A stretch of 64,000 nucleotides of DNA from Sebastes aleutianus. Taxonomy: Eukaryota > Chordata > Actinopteri > Perciformes > Sebastidae. Location: contig CAKAKS010000031.1 in the NCBI GenBank assembly GCA_916700875.1, positions 21,315,380 through 21,379,379 of the forward strand, read 5' to 3'. A program made the position numbers and the translations under genes. The notes below the pieces were generated by a model. That model did no database searches. It was not told the origin of the DNA and saw only the letters and a program-made list of their open reading frames with translations. Shown here piece by piece: positions 15,111 through 24,826 of this stretch (positions within the stretch are counted from its first letter, which is position 1; the number at the start of each line of letters is the position of its first letter).

Positions 15111-15359
15111 CCTGTCACAGGTGCAAATATACATCACATGTGTAACACACATTATAAGATGCCACAGTGAGGAAGAGTCCCCTACCTTGGAGATGATGAG
15201 CGGCTCTCCGTGCTCCAGGCCGCCCTGCAGGGTGAAGCCCCACGGTGCTCCACCCTGCAGCCGGGCCTCCACCAGCACCCAGCCGCCTCCACCTCCTCCT
15301 CCACCCGCAGCCTGCTGCTGCTGCTGCTGCTGGAGCGACGCCCGGACGCCGTTCTCCAT
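9450..15359 (-). CDS. shroom3: Shroom-family protein, first two coding exons (N-terminal PDZ domain), partial
   Basis: Shroom proteins bind F-actin and recruit Rho kinase to drive apical constriction. Two exons are visible on the minus strand. Exon 1 is 15186-15359: 58 codons from the ATG, ending in LIISK before a GTAGG donor. Exon 2 is 9450-9604, after a CAG acceptor and ending at a GTACAG donor. They join in frame. Residues about 27-110 form one PDZ domain: the carboxylate-binding loop reads [12 protein letters not shown], then [20 protein letters not shown] and a helix-like [17 protein letters not shown]. The [20 protein letters not shown] wording is as I recall Shroom3, but I cannot exclude another Shroom paralogue. 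The N-terminus has seven glutamines and eight glycines before the PDZ. The actin-binding ASD1 and Rho-kinase-binding ASD2 exons are not in the window, so the gene continues left of base 1. The 5.6-kb intron 1 carries CA and GATA arrays. Confidence 0.8.
10780..11240 (+). repeat. Dispersed element carrying the GACCTCAAGATATGTGAATG block
   Basis: The core at about 10930-11040 (GACCTCAAGATATGTGAATG, then GGTACCCACGAGTCTCCCC, then CACATGCAGTTTGGGGC) recurs at 28560-28690 in reverse orientation, at 45605-45710, and as a fragment at 33775-33830. The copy ends in degenerate ATCGCAATATATCG motifs. It lies in Shroom intron 1. Non-coding. Confidence 0.7.
13532..13605. repeat. (CA)n microsatellite
   Basis: About 35 CA units with two GA interruptions near the right end. 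It lies inside Shroom intron 1. Confidence 0.95.
14893..15110. repeat. (GATA)n microsatellite in Shroom intron 1
   Basis: About 215 bases of GATA units interrupted by GACAGTATAGATA segments. The array starts about 75 bases inside the intron from the exon 1 donor. Long reading frames over it, with repeated IYLS residues, are artefacts of the repeat. Confidence 0.95.
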
Positions 15360-15720
15360 GCCCGGCTCCTCTCTCTGTCCTCAGCCTGGTGGACTGAGGA
15401 GGAGGAGGAGGAAGAGGAGGAGGGAACCGGACTGCAGAAAACGATCTCTCCTTTACAAACACATTTCCTTCATCTTCATTCATTTACAACTCCTCGAAGA
15501 TAGGAGAGAAAAGGAAACAAGGAGGTGTCCGAGCAGCACCGAGCTGCAAAGTGTTTCCTGCAAAGTGCATTCCTGAAGCGCAGAGAGCGACTGATCCTCC
15601 GGTTAGAAAGAGACTCCAACAAACACCCGGAAACCGTCCTGCTGGAGTCCAGAGAGGAGGTTATAAAGTTTACTGAGAGGAGAAAGTCCTAAAACTCCTA
15701 GATGAACGAAGGTCAGATCA
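15360..15720 (-). promoter_or_regulatory. Probable 5' UTR and promoter-proximal region of the Shroom gene
   Basis: This stretch precedes the Shroom start codon on the minus strand. It is richer in GC than its surroundings and contains a short GGA/GAG triplet run (15397-15422). It ends against the GA-rich polypurine block. No TATA box or start site can be fixed by eye. The assignment rests on position alone. Confidence 0.35.
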
Positions 15721-15745
15721 GATCAGATCAGACAGGAATCCAAAC

Positions 15746-15747
<2 letters not shown>

Positions 15748-15810
<63 letters not shown>

Positions 15811-15927
15811 TTCTATCTCTCTTCCGAAAATCAGTTTAGCATCACAATAGGATTTACTGCGACTCACTGAGCGAAAAGAAAAGAGAGAGAGAGAGAGAGA
15901 GAGAGGTGGAGTGAGGTAGAGTGAGAC

Positions 15928-15962
<35 letters not shown>

Positions 15963-17255
15963 GAAAGAAGGGGGACAAGAGAGGAGAGGTGGGCAAGGAA
16001 AGAAAAAAAAGGAAAGAATTTAGAAATAGATGAAGAAATAAAAAAAGAAAGAAAGAAAGAGAGAGAGAGGGAGGTAAGAAAGAAGGAATGAATGAATGAA
16101 GAAGGGAAGAAAGACAGAAAAGGAAAGAGAGGGAGAGAGAGAGGGAGGTAGAAAAGAAGGAATGGATGAAGAAAGAAAGAAAGAAAGAAAGAGAGAAAAA
16201 GAAAGAGAGAGGGAGGTAGGAAAGAAGGAATGGATGAAGAAAGAAAGAAAGAAAGAGAGAAAAAGAAAGAGAGAGAGGGAGGTAGGAAAGAAGGAATGGA
16301 TGAAGAAAGAAAGGAAGGAAGAAAGAAAGAGGTAGGAAAGAAGGACTGAATGAAGAAAGAAAGGAAGAAATAGAGGGAGGTAGGAGAGAAGGAATGAATG
16401 AAGATATAAAGAAAGAAAGAAAGAGAGGTAGGAAAGAAAGAAAGAGAGAGAGGTAGGAAAGAAAGAAAGAAAGAGAGGTAGGAAAGAAAGAGGTAGGAAA
16501 AAAGGAATGAATGAAGAAATAAAGGAAGAAAGAATGAAAGACGGAGGTAGGAAAGAAGGACTGAATGAAGAAAGAAAGAAAGAAAGAAAGAGAGGGAGGT
16601 AGGGAAGAAGGACTGAATGAAGAAAGAAAGAAAGAAAGAAAGAGAGGGAGGTAGGGAAGAAGGAATGGATGAAGAAAGAAAGAAAGAAAGAGAGAAAAAG
16701 AAAGAGAGAGAGGGAGGTAGGAAAGAAGGAATGGATGAAGAAAGAAAGGAAGGAAGAAAGAAAGAGGTAGGAAAGAAGGACTGAATGAAGAAAGAAAGGA
16801 AGAAATAGAGGGAGGTAGGAGAGAAGGAATGAATGAAGATATAAAGAAAGAAAGAAAGAGAGGTAGGAAAGAAAGAAAGAGAGAGAGGTAGGAAAGAAAG
16901 AATGAATGAAGAAATAAAGGAAGAAAGAATGAAAGAGGGAGGTAGGAAAGAAGGACTGAATGAAGAAAGAAAGAAAGAAAGAAAGAGAGGGAGGTAGGGA
17001 AGAAGGACTGAATGAAGAAAGAAAGAAAGGAAGAAAGAAAGAAAGAAAGAGAGGGAGGTAGGGAAGAAGGACTGAATGAAGAAAGAGAGAGAGGGACGGA
17101 GGTAGGAAAGAAGGAATGAATGAAGAAAGAAAGAAAGGAAGAAAGAGAGGGAGGTAGGAAAGAAGAAATGAATGACTAAAGAAAGGAAGAAAAATGGGAG
17201 AAACTTGTAGAAAGGGGAGAATTTAAAGAATAAAAAGAGAGAGAGAGAGGAGGAG
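15748..17255. repeat. GA/GAAA-rich polypurine tract of about 1.5 kb
   Basis: The plus strand here is almost entirely purine apart from a CT block at 15748-15822. Beyond the simple units there is a higher-order pattern in which GGGAGGTAGGAAAGAAGGA recurs with GAATGAATGAAG every 50-60 bases. A stretch of about 240 bases at 16221-16465 reappears at about 16656-16900, offset 435. It sits immediately 5' of the Shroom first exon. Confidence 0.9.
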
Positions 17256-17526
17256 TGAATTAAAGAGGGCCATCATGGACTGAGAGCGGAGTGTTTCTGA
17301 GTGTCTCTCTGATGAGTTGTAATCCAATCCTTCACAGCGGATCTGAACTCTGCAGCAGCAGCAGGTCTGACACACTGTCACCATTCACACTGGGACCAGA
17401 TTACTGCGGAGAAACCACATTAAACCGTCTGCTGGATCAAATCGTTTACACGCTTCACAATAAACTGACAACCAGAGTTTACACACCTGCTGGTTGATGA
17501 GCAGGAAGCGTCTCATCGGCGGCACT

Positions 17527-18246
17527 CAAAGGGACTGTTTGTAAGAATCAGAAATTGGTTGTAACAGCGACACCTGTGGCTGTTAAGTCAACGAAAGTCG
17601 GCGTCTTGTTGCTCGCGCTCGCCCGTGTGCACGCACTACTTGAATGTGAGCAAGCATCCGTCAAAACAGTGAGGCGAAACATGTCAGCTAAAACCCACAA
17701 TATCACTCTATATTTCACCTGCTTGGCAGTAATGTTAGATGACCAGACAAAGGTCTCTCCATGAATTAATGCTGATCCTAGTGTTGGCTTTTCCTGCCTC
17801 AGCCTCCCGACCGCGGCCGGAGGGAACAGGGGAGACACCAGCACCCGGTCGGAGACGATAACGTTACTCGCTGCGGAGCCCCGTCACTTCACAAGACACA
17901 GGAAACCTGTTGGTCTGGAGGAGCTGCAGAATTTATTTCTGCACAAACGTCCACTGTACATTCACTAGATATTCTCAGAGTTACGAAGTCTTCTGCAGTG
18001 TGAAGTGTGCGCGCATGCACGAGTAGAGGTGGAGCGAGCTGAGCGAGAACGAGCGTGGTGAGTGAAGGCAGGCAGGCAGAGTACAGCAGAGACTCCGGCT
18101 CTGGAGACCAAAGCTGGAGGACACAGAGGAACATGATTTTTTTCAATTACCTGTCTCATACACTACTGTCAGGATTTAGTGACCGTTATATAAAAATAAC
18201 TTTTTAAAATCATATTTGCTCCAATTCTACCTACTGCAGCTTTAAA
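17527..18246. mobile_element. Non-coding interspersed element, second copy at 42.2 kb
   Basis: Starts AAAGGGACTGTTTGTAA and ends CTACTGCAGCTTTAA. The section at 17875-18115 (CCCCGTCACTTCACAAGACA, GGTCTGGAGGAGCTGCAG, ACAGCAGAGACTCCGGC) is matched by the reverse complement of 42405-42600. Non-autonomous; transposase family unknown. Confidence 0.6.
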
Positions 18247-18297
18247 CTTGAGGCCTCAGATGACTTCTCGTATGTGAAAAGGAGTCGTAGTGATAAT

Positions 18298-18645
18298 TAA
18301 CCCACAGCGAATTCAGTTGCAGCTCGTTCCAAATCACACTGAGTTGACCGTGGTAATGCATGTTCGCCTCGCTCAGAAACCATCCTTACCATAATAATAA
18401 CACTACTTTAGGAGCAACGGAAGTCAGAACACGGCGGCTGGCGGTACCACGGTTTTGCAGTCTGTGTGGCTCACGTTACCACAGTTTCACAAGCGTGTTG
18501 GAGAACTACGGTGGCCTTCAGGTAACGTAAAACACATAAAAGGTCTCTCTCTAGAGCCAGTGTTTGGTTTGTCCGTTCTGGGCTACTGTAGGAACATGGT
18601 GGAGCAAAGTGGCGGACTCAGTGAAGAGGACCCGCTCCCTATGTA
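18298..18645. repeat. Probable interspersed fish repeat
   Basis: Contains a CTACGGTGGCCTTCAGGTAA segment and an AGAGCCAGTGTTTGGTTTG segment, which I recall as a frequent repeat in percomorph introns. Only one copy is seen in this window, so the call rests on memory of the family. Confidence 0.35.
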
Positions 18646-19700
18646 GGGCTCATTCTAAGCTAATGAAAACACAACGATTCTTAGTTTTAGGTGATTATAC
18701 AGATCCCCTAAATGTTACACACTGCCGATACATTTTACGCTGATCATGTGAGGAAGATCATGCAATTACATTTTTTATTTGAAAGCAGGAAAATCAAAAA
18801 TATGTGAAAGAAACAATGAAGTTTTAACTCCCCCAGTGACAGCAGCCACTCAGCTTGTGTCACAGTAACACTCAGGTGAAGCAGCAGCAGTCCCTCAGCT
18901 TGAGCTGGGTGTGTTGGCAGTTGGGAATGTGCTTTGATGGACGTGTCATCAAGTGTATCAGCTAACAGGGGTCAAAGGTCGTTGTTTTTTTTATGAAGAG
19001 TGGAGAGGATGGTGACGTTTTCTGCCTGAAGCTCAGTTGTGATGGATTCAGGTCGAACAGACGACGAGGAGACAGGACAGTTCACATACTGACAGGATGA
19101 ATATTAAAAGGTAAAACATCAGCTTTTGACATGTGATTGCATCAAATTTACGTCAACAGAGGCTCTGACTGAGAGTGCTTTTATTTGTAGGACAGTTTTT
19201 CCTTTGAAGGCCAGTGCTGAGGAGGAGAGAGTATGTCGTATGCTATCAGAGATCGCCACCTATAGGTGTGTATGAGAATTGCATTCAACTTTTCCTAAAG
19301 ACCGCTCAAACAGATCAGTGGTTCACAACCTTTTTTGTTAAGGGACATATTTTATGGATATTTCATGTTATATTTAATGCATAACAATAACAGTAGAGAA
19401 AAACTCAGAAACTGCACTTTTAACTGCAGGAAGTTTGTGTAAAACAAGCAATTTAGATGAATATTGCATCAGAGATGAACTTTTTCTGTTATTTGTAGGA
19501 ACTTTTAATACAATTTTCTGTCTGTATTTTGTTTTTCTTTAATTTATTTTAACAATCATACATAATTAATAGGCTTCTTTTTTGACAAATTCAGGGTTTT
19601 CTTCTCCCTGACATTTGTTCTATTAGCTCTTTGATTGTTTTAACTGCGTACATTTCTAATGCAGGCTGTTTTGCAGAAAGGGAAGACTCTGAATATACTG

Positions 19701-19732
<32 letters not shown>

Positions 19733-19854
19733 ATTATTATTATTTTTAACAATTATTATTATTACTACTATTACAATGAATCAATCGGATGGTTAAATGG
19801 TGGATGGATTGGTTTTATAATATATATAGTATTATAATAATCACATATAAAAAA

Positions 19855-20752
19855 CAGCATTGCTTGCAAAAAATACATTGCACCAACAATACTTCACTAT
19901 ATCCGTCTGGCATAACACCCTCCCCCTCTCTCCCCCCATCGCATCTTTACCCCATCAAGTATCACCACTCCTCCTCCCCCCTTTCTTTTTCCTCCTCTTC
20001 TTTCCCCCTTTCCTTTACTTAATTATCCATCTTCACCTTTCCCTATTTCCTGGCTGGGGCGGCCTGACGTCCGGTTTAAAATAAATACAAAAAAATAAAG
20101 AAATGAATTGGGAAGGAGGAAGGGAAAGATAAGGGAAACATTTTTTTAATAAATCCCTCTCCCAACACAGAACAGGCTCTCTCCTGACGGGCGACAGTAG
20201 ACACCTCTGACAGCCAGCCCTCTCTCCAGGGTCTGGGGGCAGCTTAAGGGGGGTAACCTGTCTCAGGAAACAAAAAAAAAACAAAAAAAAAAATACAAAT
20301 GCAAATACAAATAAAGACCAATATATAAAGACAAAATATGACAACATAACATTGTCGGACCATGGGATATTATAAGCCACCCCTGCCACGAAAAATACTC
20401 AACCCCCCACCCCACCCCCTCTCTCTCTTTCCCGCCCTTTTCTTTCTCCTCTTTAAATACAAACAAACACCCCCCACACTGCATACATACAAACGCACAC
20501 AACTGTACACACACACTAGAACCTTACACAACAGACTGCCCTGCACTGTCAATAACACCACCCTCCCTCCACCAACATCTCCTATTTATTTGTCTCATTT
20601 TGTTTGTTTTGTTAGAATTGGCCTGTCCCGTTCATTTTGTCATGACACCCGATGTATTTTATTTATTTTTCTCTTTTGTTTGTTTCTGTTTGTCTTGTCA
20701 AATTTCCACTGTTTTGTCATGCTTCACTAAATTAAAAAAAAAAAAAAAAAAA
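19855..20752 (+). repeat. Possible retrotransposed sequence ending in poly(A)
   Basis: A C/T-rich segment (19915-20035) is followed by A-rich runs and a T-rich segment, and ends in about 19 A residues at 20733-20751. A poly(A) end suggests a retro-insertion. No target-site duplication or coding domain was recognised. Confidence 0.25.
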
Positions 20753-22925
20753 GCTAGATTGTGATAGAGTTAACAAGGTACTCACTTTCCTTTCAATTCA
20801 ATATTTCACAGTAGTTTTACACTTTCTTCCAACTGTAATTTTACTTTTGTTTTGTAAATAGCTGGAATTAAGCGACCTATAAAGTTACCTTTTTAATAAT
20901 TATTTTTAAATAATATCAGTACACTTTAACCCTGGTGAAAGTAGTGTTGATTTGTGAACATGATCTCAAAACAAAAATATGATTATCAGAGTAAGTTTTC
21001 GAGGAAAAAAAAACACACACCTTCCGTTGGTCCTTATATTTTATATATTTAATAATAATAATAATAATAATAATAATATACATATAAAGTCCAAAGTTGG
21101 GAGGACAAATTTCTGCACATACTGGTAATACAGTTACTGTGATTCTGATAAGGCACTGAGACAGATTCAAACAAACGTGCAGATTTACACAAACGTGCAA
21201 ACACCAAACAAATTATATAAATTATTCTTATATAAATGTGAAAAAAAACAGGTTTAAAAAACTGTCAATAATATCCGATGTCAAAAAAATAACCATTATT
21301 GCGTCAAAAGATTTTGATTTAATCAATAAGAACATCTTTTTTAAACATTTAAAAGTATTAACATGCATAGATCTTTTTTAAAGATGACTACTTGAAGGTC
21401 TATAAACTTAAAATATTTTTTACAGCTGTACAGCAGCTGTTAATGATATAATAGTAATAAAACCTCAACAAGTTGATGATCAAAGAAACGGTAAATGTAA
21501 CATTCTCATACGTAGATCTTTACGTAGCTTTAGAGAAAGCTAAAATAAATAAAAGGGGCACATTACAGGTTCAGAAAACAAGGTTCTTTTGTGACTGAAT
21601 TCTTAACATTTGTAAATACTGCCCTAAATATTGAAACACCTGTACTCACAAAATACATTTATATAAACTTAAAAAACCCAAATGGTGGGTATGTCATTTA
21701 GGAATGAATCTCATCACCGTGACATTAAAACCACACAGTGGGACAAAAATATACTTTGAGCACGGGGAATGACGCTGACGTTTTTCTCTATCTTTACTAG
21801 TCTCTTGCGATTTAATTATTTTTGGGAAGGTTCTCTGGATGACCATTTTGGCAACAACAGTTATTCACAACACATTTTAAAATACTGTAGTGCTTTAAGA
21901 ATATGTCAATCTATTGTCTTTTGGTCAAATTCAGGTGTGGTTTTACAATAGATAGCACTAAATCCATACAAAGATGTCAGTCAGCCCAACATGGTCCACA
22001 AATGACATGGCTTTGGTGATCCCGATCCTTTCCTCTAGTTCCACCAACAGATAAAAATGTCCACTTGTCAAACACTTTGGTTCATGTTTATGACCGAGAT
22101 GATAACTTATGTATGTTAACATGCTATTGTTTGCATTAGGGTGCTACCTTTGGCAAGTTAATAGCTGGTGAGTAATGTTAGTACAACTGTTAGGAAGCTA
22201 TCCACCTTATTCTCGGGAACATTACTGTAGACTTTACATTTTCTAAAATGTCCTTGCAAAGCTCTGGTACTTGTTGCGCTGTCCGCGGCTGTTCTAAGAA
22301 CCAGAAAAAGGGATTGTTCTTGTGACCAACGGTACGGTTTCCATCGCCTACCTACAGACCTACCTATGATTTCATGTGTAGGGAGGACACAGCATTGTAG
22401 CGTTGGTTTAATGACAGCCAGTTACTTTTTCTATTTTCTTTACAGTTTAAAATGTAAGGCAGTTTATGGCACGGAGTGCAGGGCAGCGTTAGACTACGAA
22501 TAGTTTAAGTACGGTTATCTGTGTAGAAAAAAACAAAACCGTGTTACTGTGGAAATACTGATCTGCCTCAGAGCTTTTCAGATTGTTCATCGCTTCACCG
22601 TCTGTAGCAACGGAGTCAATAAAGTAGCTAAATATGCTAGTGTAGGTTATATGAGGCCACTTATTCAGGTCACATTATTCTGTTTGAGGTGTAATAGGTG
22701 GTGTTCAAACATGTTTTACTAGATTTTTAATACAATTGCTCCAGGAGAGAGGAATAGCGTAGCGTTACCATGGAAAACGCCAGTTCCGGTTCAGTGACAC
22801 GATGCACCAGAAGTTGCACCCATAATTCACGCAAGGCATCATGGGGGCTAGGAATAAGGTGGATATGAAAGAGACTAGGGTAGAAGAAAAAAACAACAGT
22901 GAGACTGACTTGAGCTCCACAAACA

Positions 22926-24774
22926 CTAAACCTCCTCTGACACGCTGTGGATCGTCTCAATTATCTTCTTCTTCAGTTTCTTCACTTTGTCTGGCGGCGT
23001 CTCGTTCAGACACTCCTCCACGTACTTCAGGAACCCTGCGTGCGGCGACACCGCCTGGCTTTGACAGAACGTCCTCATGATGTCCAGCACATCGCTGGAG
23101 GGCGGCACGAGGCGACGGCTCGCTCGCTTGCGTCCTCCTGACACTCTGGAGGAGGACGTGGAGGGGGAGGAGGAGGGGGACGAGTGCTGGGAGTCTGGGG
23201 GAGTAGGCGAGGGAGGGGCTTCGAGGCTCCGCGGCGTGATGTTCAGTTTGGTAGCAGTTTGGTTGGCGCCGTGGTAATGGCTGGTAAGGGCTTGGCTGTC
23301 CAGGTGGAGGAGGCCGGACTCCTGCGGTTCGTGGAGTTCTTCAGGTCGCTCGTCCTCATCGCAGGAGTCACAGAGGAACATCAGCTCGCGGTAGTGTTTC
23401 CACTTTGGGAGGTAAAAGTCCTCCGAACCGCATGTTTTGTTTGAGCTCACCGCCTTGTGTTCACGTTGGAAAATGGTTCGCAGGTTCCTGAACTTTGTCT
23501 TTATGTCTTCCACTGAAGAATGAAGAATCGCAGAAACTGTTAGCCTCAACACTTTGGAGAAATGGTGTGAAGAATAATTTTCTTCAGATCACAATTTAAA
23601 GTCAAAGTTATCCTATTGACAACATTATAACCATCATTGTTACCTGTGAATGGGACTGACTCGTTGTCAGACAGGAGGCTGCTCAGCGTCTCCAACAGGC
23701 TCTGTCTCAACAGCCTGTTCCTGTAGCTCTCGGACTTGTGGTTCCACAGACAGCTGTGCCCTGGAAATAAGCACATGATTAGTATTATTCCTCTCACTAT
23801 ATCACTTTCAGTTGTTAACATAACATGTTTACAATAAAGTAATTTTCGATACATTTTGGTGGTAAATATTGGGGTAATTTGGCAGTAATTCCAAAGAAAT
23901 TTCAAATAGGTTACTTGCTAATTATCACCTAATTACCATGAAATTTGCAGACCTGTAAAATGAAGTGTTACCAACAATTTAGATCAGAATTTTTTTTCTC
24001 ACTTGCCTCTCATCATATCAAGCCTGGTCTGTACACACCCACAAAGCCCTTTAACTTAAAAAATCCAACAGCAACATAAATGATGCCACCTACCAGAGTA
24101 AAATGCTATGAGCTGCTGAACTTTGGCCTCGTTCCAGTGGCAGCGGGAGTCGCTGCTCAGTCTGCTGTCATTTAGAGGGGAGGGGTTGGTGCAAGGTTTG
24201 CTGTCCGTGGACGGAGAGGCGGGGAATGTGGGAGCAGTTGTCGGGCTCTCTAGTTTGAGATTATCTGGAGACGCAGAGAGGAAGATTTGGTATGCAGCGC
24301 TGGTGTTGGTTTTGGCATCGCTGGAGGGAGCGGACGGGTTGTTGAACTTGTTGTTGTTGGTCTGGGCGGAGCCGGAGGAGAGGCTGCTCAGGGTGGAAGA
24401 AGGTGTTTGGCTTCCATGTTCCAGATCGTTGTCTTCCTGTGGCGTCAGTATCTGCAGGTCGTCCGGGCTGTCGTCTTCGTCGCAGGACTCGCAGAGGAAG
24501 AGCAGCTGCTGGTAGTGTTTCCATTTGGACACGTAGAGTTTGTCAGACAGCCTGCTAGCCTGGACCGCCTTGTACTCACGGTTGAAAACTGTCCGAAGGT
24601 TCTTGAACTTGCACTTCATGTCTTCAACTGCAAATCAGGAACGAAGAAGTCACTTTCGATAAGCTCATGAATAAATATTAAAATCTCCTACATCACTTGT
24701 TTCTCAATTCATGTTGTTTTTTCTATTTGATTTTAGAGCGACAACTACCGCACGCACGCCTCTGGGAACCTATA

Positions 24775-24826
<52 letters not shown>

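Larger units (their letters stand above)
17256..22925. other. Intergenic region between the Shroom promoter and the MADF gene
   Basis: No coding exon was recognised. Contents are the two interspersed repeats at 17.5-18.6 kb, TA and TTA runs near 19715-19770, the poly(A)-ended segment at 19.9-20.75 kb and a TAA run at 21050-21075. The last few hundred bases should include the MADF gene's 3' UTR. No confident minus-strand poly(A) signal was identified. Confidence 0.5.

Noticed and set aside
14867..15120. Long open frames with repeated Ile-Tyr-Leu-Ser
   Set aside because: They are translations of the GATA array and have no independent support.
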